Shown piece after piece: positions 1 through 11,452 of a stretch of 64,000 nucleotides of DNA. The translations under genes were made by a program, and so were the position numbers. The stretch's first letter is position 1. Each line of letters opens with the position of its first letter. Below the pieces are notes generated by a model. The model was not told where the DNA came from, ran no database searches, and saw nothing but the letters and a program-made list of their open reading frames with translations. This DNA comes from Neosynechococcus sphagnicola sy1 (lineage in GTDB: Bacteria; Cyanobacteriota; Cyanobacteriia; Neosynechococcales; Neosynechococcaceae): NCBI RefSeq assembly GCF_000775285.1, contig NZ_JJML01000007.1, positions 1 through 64,000 of the forward strand. Direction: 5' to 3'.

Positions 1-402
1 TCTACAATCAGTGCAATCAGCCTCAAAACCGTTGTCACTAACGTAAGTATCGTCGGTTCAACCGATGGTTTGACCTTTGAAGCCTTCATTGCTCGCCACC
101 TGGTTCCGAAACTTTGGAAAGGAGCTTGTGTGATTATGGATAACTACTCGATACACAACCATGACACGATCAGAAAGCTGATTGAGGACGTGGGTGCTAA
201 GTTGATTTATTTACCTCCCTATTCTCCAGACTTTTCACCGATAGAAAATTGCTTCTCAAAGATTAAAAATATTTTGCGGACGATTGGGGCACGCAGCTAT
301 CCCGATCTCGCTAATGCCATTGAAGACGCTTTTTCTCAAGTATCTTTGGAAAACCTCAAAAATTGGTTCACTCACTGTTGCTACTACGCCTCACAAGAGT
401 GA
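1..402 (+). CDS. IS630-type transposase, C-terminal part (cut by window edge)
   Basis: The reading frame is open from base 1, so the gene begins outside the window and only about 133 residues are visible. The segment has the end of a DDE catalytic core: the second aspartate in VIMDNYSIHN, then LPPYSPDFSPIE with the catalytic glutamate, then a short basic tail. This arrangement is typical of IS630/Tc1-mariner-like enzymes, which cut and paste their element at TA dinucleotides. The stop is followed directly by AT-rich sequence. I cannot define a terminal inverted repeat because the left end is missing. Whether the full element is active cannot be judged from this part. Confidence 0.88.
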   Translation, partial: STISAISLKTVVTNVSIVGSTDGLTFEAFIARHLVPKLWKGACVIMDNYSIHNHDTIRKLIEDVGAKLIYLPPYSPDFSPIENCFSKIKNILRTIGARSYPDLANAIEDAFSQVSLENLKNWFTHCCYYASQE

Positions 403-466
403 AAAATGCTATAGTTTGTTTATTTACTTGGAAAGACTGCATTCTTTTCGACTTCATATCTTCCGA

Positions 467-1609
467 ATGCTTAGCGCCTTTATTGTCTATTTATATATTA
501 AATTAACAGTGGAAAAAAATATAATTTTATACAGTCAATTCCAAGAGCTCGAACAATTATTTACCCAAATTCTGCTGACTTGTGTCTTTGCATTTCTTCT
601 TTTTAAAGCCAGTTCAGTTAGGTGGCATTCATTGTGGCAATATAGACTAAAAATGATTAGCATTTTGACTATATATCTATACTTGCAATTAGCTCTATCG
701 ACAACTTCTATTTTATACATTCAACTCAGTGAATTCAAGACATTGATTGCTTCAGTTACACTTCCTATTAAAGTTTTATCTGGAAGTTTTGATTATGAAA
801 AAGATTTCCAAAAACAGCAGAGTGAGAATTTGTCGAAAAGAAGCTTGCCGAAAATTCTGGGGAGCGTTGACCTATATAAATATAATCAAGGTCTAGTCAT
901 TTCAAATTCATTTTTACGCTACCATCCTAGGCCAATTTTTCAGAGTTACTCAGCCTATACTGAGAGACTGGCAACAATAAATGCACTACATTTGAGAGAT
1001 CCGCAAGCTCCAGACAATATTTTTTATGATATGTTATCAATCGACAACCGCTATCCCACTTTAGATGATAATTTGTCACTGCCTGAGCTGCTTGTAAGAT
1101 ATTCATTTAATTCCCAAAAAACCAACGAACTTTTTTTATTCTTTAATAAGAAGAAAATACCCAGAACATATACTATGATTCCGATTGAATCCGGGTATTT
1201 AAATTTTGATGAATGGAGAGATATTCCGAATATCGATCAACTCCTTTGGTCTGAAATCAATCTGAGAAAAAATCTTTTTGGCCGCTTCGTCTCTTTCTTA
1301 TTTAAGTCACCACCTATTTTTATTGATGTAAGGCTTCAAGATAATTCTATAGAATCATTCCGCTTGATTCCTCAACTGGCTAAGTCTGGATTTCTGCTTT
1401 CACCATTGCTCAAGAGCAATAATGATTTACTGGATATATGTGTAAATAATTTCCGGCCGACTGAAAAATCCCAAAAAATTACTGAATTCAAAGTTAGAAC
1501 TTTGCCGAATATCTTCTCCTTAATTCAATTCCAAAAACGTGGTGAATTTAAACTAAAAATGCTTAAGGTTTATGATGATAAATTTTATCCCGCAGAGAAA
1601 TTTAAATAA
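467..1609 (+). CDS. AT-rich hypothetical membrane-anchored protein, possibly truncated
   Basis: I do not recognise a named family. From the ATG at 467 the protein is about 380 residues. It has two or three hydrophobic stretches in the first 100 residues (FTQILLTCVFAFLLF is one) and then a polar domain with GSVDLYKYNQG, RPIFQSYSAY and LSIDNRYPTLDD. The latter resembles the soluble tail of large polytopic proteins of unknown function in cyanobacteria, but this is from memory of similar sequences. The frame stays open upstream to 284 inside the transposase, so the N-terminal membrane region may have been lost when the insertion sequence arrived. Base composition is much more AT-rich than the neighbours and there are no HIP1 sites, which suggests transfer. 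Confidence 0.55.
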   Translation: MLSAFIVYLYIKLTVEKNIILYSQFQELEQLFTQILLTCVFAFLLFKASSVRWHSLWQYRLKMISILTIYLYLQLALSTTSILYIQLSEFKTLIASVTLPIKVLSGSFDYEKDFQKQQSENLSKRSLPKILGSVDLYKYNQGLVISNSFLRYHPRPIFQSYSAYTERLATINALHLRDPQAPDNIFYDMLSIDNRYPTLDDNLSLPELLVRYSFNSQKTNELFLFFNKKKIPRTYTMIPIESGYLNFDEWRDIPNIDQLLWSEINLRKNLFGRFVSFLFKSPPIFIDVRLQDNSIESFRLIPQLAKSGFLLSPLLKSNNDLLDICVNNFRPTEKSQKITEFKVRTLPNIFSLIQFQKRGEFKLKMLKVYDDKFYPAEKFK

Positions 1610-1993
1610 CTGGTTTATTCTCCTAACTTCTATAGCTCAATAAACATTAACAAATAATCTGGGAGTCAAGATTTGTTCAAATATAACAATTCTATGGTCT
1701 AAGAGACTTATGTCTGGGTGAGGACAAAGGTAGGGAGGAGAAGGCCGATCCCCATCCCATTCATCATATATTTTGTAGGACTATCTTCGGATGATGTCAT
1801 CAAGGATTTCTAAATTGTTTTTAAGTAACTCGCTATTACATAGATAGTCAATCTGGATTGTAGCCCATCAATTGCAGTGCTGCTAAATTGTGAAAAACGC
1901 TACTGTATAGGTAATACACCTAGGTCTAGAATTAGCGTACGAATATTTTACGGGTGAGTCAATTGTTAGGTTTGAAAGCTGGAGATTGCTGCA
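1610..1993 (+). other. Intergenic region upstream of acnB
   Basis: I see no gene here. The last 200 bases presumably hold the acnB promoter. A GTA/TAC pair near 1937-1951 resembles an NtcA site, but the spacer is nine bases rather than eight, so I do not call it. No clear ribosome-binding site precedes the ATG at 1994 beyond a weak GGAG about 15 bases upstream. Confidence 0.5.
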
Positions 1994-4606
1994 ATGCTTG
2001 AGGCTTATCGTCAACAGGTCGCCGAACGGGCTGCCTTGGGAATTCCCCCCCTGCCGTTGAGTGCCCAACAAACCACGGAGTTGTGTGAGCTACTGAAGAC
2101 CCCCCCCGTCGGTGAGGCCGACTTTTTGCTCAGTCTGGTGCGCGATAGGGTTCCCCCAGGAGTGGATCAAGCTGCCTACGTCAAAGCTGGATTCCTGACG
2201 GCGATCGCCCACAGCACCCTCACCAGTCCCCTGATTACTCCCCTAGAGGCGATTGAACTTTTGGGAACCATGATGGGGGGCTACAATGTGCGATCGCTGA
2301 TTGACTTGCTCCAAGCGGCGGATGCTGAAATTGCCGCTGCGGCGACCACAGCCCTCAGTAAAACTCTCCTGGTCTACGATGCCTTCCATGATGTGCAGGA
2401 ACTGGCGGCTCAGGGGCATCCCTCCGCAGCGCAGGTGATGCACTCGTGGGCAGAGGCCGAGTGGTTTACCAGCCGCCCGCCCCTCCCAGCAGCAATTACA
2501 GTCACGGTGTTTAAAGTTCCCGGTGAAACCAATACCGACGATTTGTCTCCCGCACCCCATGCCACCACCCGGCCTGATATTCCTCTCCATGCACTGGTGA
2601 TGTTGGAAACCCGCCAACCCGGTTCCTTGGAAACCATTGCCATGTTGAAGCAAAAAGGCCACCCCGTTGCCTATGTGGGGGATGTGGTGGGAACAGGTTC
2701 TTCCCGGAAATCAGCCATTAACTCAGTGCTATGGCATATCGGCCAGGATATTCCCTGTGTCCCCAACAAGAGATCGGGGGGCTATATTCTCGGCGGTAAA
2801 ATTGCTCCGATCGTTTTTTAACACAGCGGAAGATTCCGGGGCTCTGCCCATCGAGTGCGATGTCACCCCACTGGAAACCGGGGATGTGATTACGATTTAT
2901 CCCTACGAAGGGAAAATTACCAAGGTGGACGGGGTTGAAATCGCCACCTTTACCCTCAAACCCGACACCCTCCTGGATGAAGTCCGAGCCGGAGGCCGCA
3001 TCCCCTTACTGATTGGTCGAACCCTGACGGATAAAACCCGCAGTGCCCTGGGGCTTGAACCGAGTTCGCTCTTTATCCGCCCCGCTCTGCCTGCGGACAC
3101 AGGCAAAGGCTTCACCCTGGCGCAAAAGATGGTGGGCAAAGCCTGTGGGCTCCCTGGTGTGCGTCCTGGCACGGCCTGTGAGCCACTGATGACCACTGTA
3201 GGCTCCCAAGACACCACTGGCCCCATGACTCGTGATGAACTCAAAGAGTTGGCCTGTCTGGGCTTCAGTGCCGATCTGGTGATGCAAAGTTTCTGCCATA
3301 CCGCCGCCTATCCCAAGCCCGTTGACATCCAGACCCACCACGAACTCCCCGATTTCATGCATGAGCGCGGAGGAGTGGCGCTCCGGCCTGGAGATGGGAT
3401 TATTCATTCCTGGCTGAATCGGATGCTATTACCGGATACCGTGGGTACGGGGGCGACTCCCACACCCGCTTTCCCTTGGGGATTTCTTTCCCGGCAGGTT
3501 CGGGGTTGGTGGCCTTTGCCGCTGCCCTCGGGGTGATGCCCCTGGATATGCCGGAATCAGTGCGGGTCAAGTTCAAGGGCAGCCTGCAACCCGGTGTCAC
3601 CCTGCGGGATATTGTGAATGCAATTCCCTATGCCGCGATGGAGCGGGGATTGCTGACGGTGTCCAAGGAGAATAAAAGAACGTTTTCTCCGGACGCATTA
3701 TGGAAATGGAAGGCTTGCCCGACCTGAAGTTAGAGCAGGCCTTTGAACTGACGGACGCCACGGCAGAACGCTCCTGTGCCGGTTCAACGATTCAGCTCAG
3801 CACCGAGACGGTGGCGGAGTATCTGCGCTCGAACGTTGCCCTGCTCAAGAATATGGTGGCCCGGGGCTATGGCGATGCCCGCACCATCCTCCGCCGGGTT
3901 GCCAAGATGGAGACGTGGCTGGCAAACCCAACTTTGATGGCTGCCGATTCGGATGCGGAGTATGCCGAAACTATTGAGGTGGATCTGGATCAAATCACCG
4001 AACCCATTGTTGCGGCTCCCAACGATCCGGATAATATTAAATTGATGTCCGCCTGTGCCGGAGACCCCATCCATGAGGTCTTCATTGGTTCGTGTATGAC
4101 CAACATCGGTCACTACCGGGCAGCGGCCAAGGTGTTAGAGGGAGCAGGCCCCGTAAAGGTGCGTTTGTGGATTTGCCCCCCCACCCGGATGGATGAGCAG
4201 CAGTTGCGGGAAGAAGGGATGTATGGCAGTTTTTGCTGCTGCGGGTGCCAGAACTGAGATGCCGGGATGCTCCCTCTGTATGGGCAATCAGGCACGGGTA
4301 GCCGATGGCGTGACGGTGTTTTCAACCTCGACCCGCAATTTCAACAATCGCATGGGCAAGGGGGCACAGGTTTACCTCGGTTCCGCCGAATTGGCTGCGG
4401 TGTGTGCTGTACTAGGTAAAATCCCCACTTTGGAAGAATATCGGGCGATTGTTACCCAGAAAATCGATCCCTTTGCCGCCGACCTCTACCGTTACCTCAA
4501 CTTTGACCAAATTCCCAACTTTGAGGATGAGGGACGGGTAATTCCCCTGGATGAAATGCCCAGAATTGAGGATATTTTGGGGATGCCCACCGCCAGTCGT
4601 CGCTAA
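1994..4606 (+). CDS. acnB: Aconitate hydratase B, full length but with four frame shifts in the given sequence
   Basis: AcnB converts citrate to isocitrate through cis-aconitate in the TCA cycle, using a [4Fe-4S] cluster. The span is about 870 codons, matching the 865-residue enterobacterial enzyme. The N-terminal HEAT-like domain starts [16 protein letters not shown]. Family blocks follow in order: [75 protein letters not shown] and [16 protein letters not shown]. These carry the three cluster cysteines. The frame changes near T6 at 2814, G5 at 3449, about 3683-3692 and T5 at 4230, yet the protein reads on each time. I treat the shifts as sequence errors. If they are real, the gene is dead and the cell would need another aconitase. 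Confidence 0.93.
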
Positions 4607-4659
4607 CGCAGTGGGTTGAATACAGCGGTCAAGGGGTGCTGGGAGGTGAGGCCGGGGTG

Positions 4660-7438
4660 ATGGATCTAGTGTTGTGCCATGCGATCGCCGATTTTGATAC
4701 CTTGGGGGCGGCGGTGGGTTTAGCGCGTTTGCAGTCAGGAAGTCGGATTGTGCTCACGGAGGGGTGTCATCCGGGAGTCCGGGAATTTCTGGCACTTCAT
4801 CGGGATGAGTACCCCCTGATGGAGCGGCGCTCGGTAATCCCGGCGCAGATTCGCTCTTTGAGCATTGTGGACACCCAACGCCGCGATCGCCTAGGGAAAG
4901 CGGCTGATTGGCTTGATTTACCCCAGGTGACCATCGCCGTTTACGATCACCACACCGAGGTTGAGCGAGATATTCCGGCCCATGAGGTTCAGGTCGTGGC
5001 AGTGGGAGCCACCACGACCCTGATTGTAGAAAAATTGCAAGCCGCACAGGTGACCCTGACCGCCACCGAGGCTACGGTCATGGCCTTGGGCATTCATGTC
5101 GATACCGGCTCTCTCACCTTTGACCATGCCACGCCTCGGGATGCGTTCGCCCTTGCCTGGCTGATGGAGCAGGGTGCTAACCTGGGGGCGATCTCCACCT
5201 ATCTGGATCCGGGACTCTCCCCAGAATTACAAACCCTGCTGACCACCGCCCTCAATCAGTTGCAAATCTCCCCCTGCCAGGGCTACCAGGTTGCCTGGGT
5301 ATTACTGGAAACCGACACCTACGTCCCTGGTCTCTCCACCCTCACCAGTCGGCTGATGGAATTGACGGATCTGGATGCCCTGATTCTAGGCTCCCAGTAT
5401 TACCGGGGTGGCCCGGAGCCGATTCTGACCCTGATTGGGCGCACCCAGATTCCGGGCACCGATCTCCATCGGTTGTTTCACCCCCTCGGGGGTGGGGGGC
5501 ATCCCCGCGCCGCCGCTGCCACCCTCAAGGGGGTGAATGCTCACCAAACCCTGCACCAGATCAGTCAGCAACTCCAGGCTCAAATTCCCCATCCCCCCAC
5601 GGCCCAGGAACTGATGTCTACCCCCGTGCGCACCATCCGCCCTGAAACCACCATTGATGAGGCTCAGCGGGTGCTGTTACGCTACGGCCACTCCGGACTG
5701 TCGGTCGTGGATACCCAAGACCAACTGTTGGGGGTGATTTCTCGACGAGACATTGACATCGCCCTCCACCATGGGTTTAGCCATGCCCCCGTCAAGGGGT
5801 ATATGACCAGCAATCTCAAAACCATTACCCCGGAGACATCGCTACCGGAGATTGAGTCCCTGATGGTGACTTATGATATCGGCCGTCTGCCCGTGATCTC
5901 TGCGGGACAACTAGTGGGCATTGTCACCCGTACTGATGTGCTGCGCCACTTGCATCAATTTACCGTCGAGCAAACGGAGCAACGTCGGGGTACCCCCGAC
6001 GTTGCATCAGCCATGGCTCCCCCCCGCCACCCTGGCGATCGCCACCTTGCAGCAATCCCTCCCCCTGACGCTGTGGCAACTGCTGACTGAGGCAGCGGCA
6101 GCAGCGGTAGAGCGAGGTTGGCAACTCTACCTTGTGGGGGGGGTCAGTGCGGGATTTGCTCTTAGCCGTCGCTGAGCACCGCAGCATCCTGGTGGATAAT
6201 ATCGATCTAGTCGTAGATGGTTGTGATTCTGGACGGGGGGAACACCACTTCCTGCCTACCATTAAAAGGATCTGGGGTCGAGCTGGCACGGGATCTACAA
6301 CGCCATTACCCCGATGCCCGACTCCAAATCCACGGCCAGTTTCAAACAGCTGCCCTGTTATGGCACCAAGACCCCCGGTTTGGCTCCCTGTGGATTGATA
6401 TTGCCACGGCGCGCACTGAGTTCTATCCCTATCCCGCCGCCAATCCTGAAGTGGAGGCGAGTAATCTTAAGCAAGACCTCTATCGCCGTGATTTCACCAT
6501 CAATGCCTTGGCTCTGCGGCTGACCCCCCCCCGGGCAGGGTGAGCTTCTGGATTTCTTCGGCGGCTGGCTGGATTTACAAACCCGCCAGGTGCGGGTACT
6601 CCACGCCAACAGTTTCATTGAAGATCCGACGCGGATCTATCGAGCTGTGCGTTTTGCCGTGCGTCTGGGGTTTGAGATTGACTCCCAGACAGAAGGCTAC
6701 ATCCGTTACAGCATTGCCAGTGGCATTTATGACCGGGTGCAGACAGAGATCAGCAAGGCTCCAGCACTTCAGACCCGGCTCAAAGCCGAACTGAAGTACA
6801 TTCTCCAGGCAACTTACTGGCAGTCTGCCCTGCGCTTATTGGCCGATCTGGGGGCATTGCGGTGCATTCACCCCACCCTGACGCTAGATCGGCAATTGTG
6901 GCAGCAGCTGCGGTACTTGGAACGGTGGCTCTACCAAGACCCTACCCATCCGGTGGAACAGGTTATTGGGGATCTGCCCCTGGTGTTACCAGATCCCTGG
7001 CAACTGCGGCTAGAGGTATTACTGGCGGCCCTAGAGCCGGAGTATCGAGAGCTGGTGGCGAGTCATTTACAACTGCCAGCCGATTGTATTCACCGGCTGC
7101 GAGATCTGGCAACGGACGAGGCGACGATCCTCAGCGCCCTACCCAACTGTCGATTGACCAGCCAGGTGGTACAATTACTGGATGAATACCGCTTCCCCAC
7201 CCTGTTGTTAATTGCCCTGCGCCAGCCCCGTTGGGTGCGCCGCTTGATCTGGCGCTATGTCAAAGATTGGGTAGACATCGCCCCGCCCTTAAATGGCCAT
7301 GATTTACAGCAGTTAGGGTACCGCCCCGGCCCTGAGTTTAAGCAGATCTTGCAGCAACTGCGCAATGCCCAACTCGATCATGAAATTGGCGATCGCGCCA
7401 CTGCCCTGACATTTTTAGCGGAACATTTTCCCCGGTGA
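4660..7438 (+). CDS. DHH-CBS-tRNA nucleotidyltransferase fusion (CCA/A-adding type), four frame shifts
   Basis: This is a three-part protein of about 925 residues. Residues 1-320 are a DHH/DHHA1 phosphoesterase-like part ([35 protein letters not shown]). Next come two CBS domains (roughly 330-450), then a class II polymerase-beta-like nucleotidyltransferase with [33 protein letters not shown] and the RNA-binding part [18 protein letters not shown]. Enzymes of this layout add A or CC to tRNA 3' ends and occur in cyanobacteria and Aquifex-like bacteria. I chose ATG 4660 over 4636 because [13 protein letters not shown] is where the domain begins. The frame changes at C7 6019, G8 6136, G6 6235 and C9 6524, all homopolymers, and the protein continues intact. 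The CBS pair suggests adenylate sensing (inference). Confidence 0.9.
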
Positions 7439-7511
7439 AGCTTTCAGGGGGAACATGCCAAGGGGATCTTGGGGGTCACGTGGGATAGGATGTGGTGAGC
7501 ATAAGTAACGC

Positions 7512-9051
7512 ATGAATTTAACAACAGGCACGGCGCTACAACACGGTAAGTACCTGCTGGAGACATCCTTGGGTCAGGGTGGCTTTGGGATCACCTACCG
7601 GGCAACCCATGCCTACTTGCAGCAGTCGGTGGTGATTAAAACCCTCCAAAAAACAGCTGCGATCGGCGGCTGATTTTCCCCGCTTCCGCCAACGGTTTAT
7701 CGAAGAAGCCCAGCACCTCGCTCGCTGTCAGCATCCTAATATTGTGCGGGTTCTCGACTTTTTTGAGGAGAGTGGCCTGCCCTTCATGGTGATGGATTAT
7801 ATTCCAGGGCAAACCCTGTCGGAGTTCATCCAACCCCGGAAACCCCTCCCCGAAGCCCAAGCAGTGCACTACATTCGTCAAGTCGCCGCTGCATTGAGCG
7901 TTGTTCATGCCAACCGGATTCTGCACCGGGATATCAAGCCCCAGAATATTATTCGTCGCCAGGGAAGTCATACCGTGGTGCTAATTGATTTTGGCATTGC
8001 CCGTGAATTTACCCTGGGCGTCACCCAAACCCAGACAGGCTTGCTATCGGCGGGCTATGCCCCAATTGAGCAGTATCTGCCCCAGGGGAAACGGACACCC
8101 GCCACTGATATCTATGCCCTGGCGGCAACCCTCTATTGTCTGCTGGCAGGGCAACCGCCCGTGGCCGCTCCCCTGCGCGATCGCATCCCCTTGCCAAAGT
8201 TGCAACAATTTCAGCCCCAGCTGACTCCAGGTCTGGAGGCAGCGATTCTGCAAGGCCTGGAAATGGAAGCTCCCTTACGACCCCAAACCGTTCAAGACTG
8301 GTTGGCCCTGCTGCCAGCCACCGCCCCTGCTCCAGAGCCAGCCCGTTCCCGAGGGGCGACGAAAACCATCGCCGCTGCTAAGATTATCCTGCCCCCCGCC
8401 GCGCCATCCCCTGCTGTTGCCAACGGAGCCTTACTGCCAGCAATGGCGAAGCAGCAGCCACTCCCTATCGCCCCCAGATCCGCCCCGTCCCCGGCCATGC
8501 TCCCCCAGCCAACTCCTTTATCAATGCCCCGTGCAATGGCTGCCCCTAGCCGCCCCTTTTCCTGGCTATTGGTTAGTACCGCTGTCGTTTGTGTAGGGGC
8601 TGGTTCTGGTTTTGGTCTGGCACTGCGGACGGGGGTGATTCAACAGACCCTGCCCCTGCTGCAACGGGATCAAACCTTTCCGGCACGCTCTGACTGGCCA
8701 GGCTCAATTCCCACGACCACTCCGGATCAAGCTGCAGAGTCCAATGTTCCAGCGGCAACTGAATATTCAGCGGAGCCAGTGATCCCAGCGGCGATCGCCA
8801 AGCCTACGCCAAGGCAGTCTGGGGCAACCGCGTCCTCCCTCCCCACTGACTCAGAGAGTCCAGCCGCGAGCCAAGCCCCGAGTCCAGCCGCCATCAATGC
8901 CAATCCGGCTCCCACCACGAACGTTGCCAATACTGATGACTCCGCTGTGCCCGTAGAATTAGCGCCCCCCTCCTCGGCAACCCCCACCCCCCGGCAACTC
9001 CTGAAGACACCTCCGCACCGACACCGATACCCACCCCATCTCGCTAGGTAG
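7512..9051 (+). CDS. Membrane-anchored Ser/Thr protein kinase, one frame shift
   Basis: This is a Hanks-type kinase. The catalytic domain occupies residues 1-275: glycine loop GQGGFGITY, lysine in VVIKT, HRDIKPQNI at about residue 138, IDFGIAREF as the magnesium loop and GYAPIEQY in the activation segment. A proline/alanine-rich linker follows, then one membrane helix at about residues 350-372 and a low-complexity Ser/Thr/Pro tail, probably outside. The start at 7512 is outside the long open frame. The frame changes at A6 (7648-7653), between the conserved lysine and the SADFPRFRQRF stretch. The last 20 residues are uncertain because another frame across the C6 run also gives a plausible tail ending at nearly the same place. 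A PP2C phosphatase lies 2.4 kb downstream. Confidence 0.88.
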
Positions 9052-9119
9052 GAATCTACGGCAGGGTTTTGGGCAAGCACGTTATAATTTGTGCGGACAT
9101 GCGTATGCTGAGAATTCTG

Positions 9120-9443
9120 ATGAATCATTCCCCGGTACAGGCATTCTTTTTGGGTAAAGCCGTTGCCGAAACCTGTTATGAGCAAGTGGAGAGTACGCTG
9201 ATCCACCTTTTGAGTGAAATCGGGAAGTTCGATGCCGAGCAGCGAGAGCATCTAAGCCAAGTAACCGAGCAGGTAACCGAACGCGCCAGACAGGCAGAGA
9301 TTGCCACGGTGCAACAGCGGGGAGGTGCGACCCCGTCTTGGAATTCCCCCACCGTCGATCTCCAAGAACGCATTGATGAGTTACGGGCAGAAGTTGCACA
9401 ATTACGAGCTGAACTCAAGCGCTACCGCAGTCCCATATCCTAA
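9120..9443 (+). CDS. Small DUF6825-type cyanobacterial protein
   Basis: The product is about 107 residues from the ATG at 9120 (MNHSPVQAFFLGKAVAE). I prefer this start to 9069 because the conserved part begins here. It has a short hydrophobic N-terminus, a helical middle (LLSEIGKFDAEQREHLSQ) and a C-terminal coiled coil (DLQERIDELRAEVAQLRAEL) after a variable linker. I associate this pattern with a family found only in cyanobacteria and plastids and annotated as DUF6825; the function is not established. It sits between two kinase genes on the same strand, but nothing in the sequence links it to signalling. Confidence 0.65.
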   Translation: MNHSPVQAFFLGKAVAETCYEQVESTLIHLLSEIGKFDAEQREHLSQVTEQVTERARQAEIATVQQRGGATPSWNSPTVDLQERIDELRAEVAQLRAELKRYRSPIS

Positions 9444-9514
9444 GGGGATGCACCTAGCAACTGAGTCCATTCTTCTGCTACCGTCCTTTTAGAAAATCCC
9501 GTTTAGGAACCTGT

Positions 9515-11325
9515 GTGTCTGCTATTCCTGATAGCTCCACTGCCAGCTCATATCAGTCTCCTCGATCGGCAGCGGTGATCTCATCCTCGCGATGGTCAAA
9601 GATCGGCCTTTGGCCATCGTCCCGTAACCGTAGCAGTAATCCTGATCAAATCTATGGCGGTAAGTCTTACCGTTGGAATCGTGAGAGTTACAATCGGCAC
9701 ACTCGCTTTCTGGATATTTGGAGCTTTGTGCTGCTGCTACTGACCTCCCTGTGGTTGAATGGCAAAACTTGGAGTTACTGGGGAGGAATTACCGATTCCA
9801 AGAAGGCAGCTCGTCGGCAGACCCAGGCAATTTGGATTCGCGAAACCCTCTTAGATCTGGGGCCGACCTTTATCAAGGTAGGGCAGCTCTTTTCCACTCG
9901 GGCTGATTTGTTTCCCACGGAGTATGTTGAGGAACTCTCGAAGCTTCAAGATAAAGTTCCTGCCTTCAGCTACGAGCAGGTCCTGCGGATCATTGAGCAA
10001 GATTTAGGGAAGTCCGCCCATTTGTCCTATGCCAGCATTGACCCCGTTCCCTTAGCTGCCGCCAGTTTAGGTCAGGTTCACCGAGCTAAACTGCACTCGG
10101 GGGAAGAAGCCGTGATCAAGGTACAACGCCCTGGACTGCGCAAATTATTTGGCATTGATCTGGCAATTCTCAAAGGGATTGCCCGCTACTTTCAAAATCA
10201 CCCCGACTGGGGTCGGGGCGGGATTGGTTAGGAATTTATGATGAGTGTTGTCGGATTCTCTATCAAGAAATTGACTACCTCAATGAGGGCCGGAATGCCG
10301 ATACCTTCCGACGCAACTTTCGCAACTACGATTGGGTCTCGGTGCCTCGCGTCTACTGGCGTTATACGACCCCTCGGGTGCTCACCCTAGAATATGTCCC
10401 TGGAATCAAAATCAGTCACTATGAGGCACTGGAAGCCGCTGGGCTAGATCGCAAAGTTCTGGCTCAGTTGGGGGCTAGAGCCTATCTGCTCCAGTTACTG
10501 AATGATGGTTTTTTCCATGCAGATCCCCATCCCGGCAACATTGCGGTCAGCCCTGAGGGGGCGTTAGTGTTTTACGACTTTGGGATGATGGGGCAGATTC
10601 AAGCGGTTACTCGCGACAAGTTAATGGAGGTTCTCTTTGGAATTTCCCAAAAAGATGCCGATCGCGTTGTGGTGGCTTTAATTGATCTCGGTGCCCTCGC
10701 TGCTGTGGATGATATGGGACCTGTGCGGCGCTCCATCCAGTACATTCTCGATAACTTTATGGATAAGCCGTTTGAAACCCAATCGGTGTCTGCCATTAGT
10801 GATGATTTGTATGAAATTGCTTATGACCAACCCTTTCGATTTCCGGCAACCTTTACCTTTGTCATGCGCGCCTTTTCAACCCTGGAAGGGGTGGGTAAGG
10901 GCTTAGATCCAGACTTCAACTTTATGGAGGTTGCAAAACCCTTTGCAATGCAGCTTATGACCAACAGCAATGGATCGGACAGCAATAGTCTCTTGAGTGA
11001 ACTGGGACGGCAGGCTGCTCAGGTCAGCACTTCCGCCTTGAGTTTACCCCGGCGACTGGAAGATACCCTGGAAAAACTCGAGCGGGGAGATATCCGGGTG
11101 CGGGTACGCTCAACGGATACGGATCGGATCCTGCGCCGTCTCAGTACTGTGCAGATTGGCACTAACTACACCCTGCTCAGTAGTGCCTTTACCTTGTCTG
11201 CGGTGATCTTGTTTGTCAATCATTATGTTTGGCTGGCAGCGATCGCAGCGATGCTGGCAGCCGCTATGATGGTAGTATTACTGCGTCTTTTGAGCCGATT
11301 AGATCGGTTTGAACGCATGTTATAA
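9515..11325 (+). CDS. ABC1/UbiB-family atypical kinase, one frame shift
   Basis: This AarF/ABC1/UbiB family protein has roughly 600 residues. Members are atypical kinases or ATPases connected with quinone and isoprenoid lipid metabolism and, in plastids, with plastoglobules. Visible motifs are LGPTFIKVGQLFSTRADLFP (the KxGQ motif), AAASLGQVHRAKL, AVIKVQRPGL with the nucleotide-binding lysine, NDGFFHADPHPGN and FYDFGMMG. Two C-terminal membrane helices follow (LLSSAFTLSAVILFV and the segment after it). The start is the GTG at 9515. The frame changes near G4 at 10215; restoring one G gives GRDWLGIYDECC and an unbroken protein. A PP2C gene follows 127 bases downstream. Confidence 0.9.
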
Positions 11326-11452
11326 CAGGGAAGCTCTGCCTGAGTCGGTGCCAATCAAACCTCAAATAGGTTGTGTTGTTGTTAAATCTCGCTGCAAATC
11401 CTAAACTTCCCTGTAGGATGTTTCCATTCACTCCCAGTACCGTTGCGCATCG

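Noticed and set aside
1930-1955. NtcA-like GTA/TAC pair before acnB
   Set aside because: The spacer is nine bases, whereas NtcA sites need eight, and the flanking bases fit poorly.
9301-9492. Other short ORFs in alternate frames throughout the window
   Set aside because: They lie inside genes supported by family motifs and show no motifs of their own.
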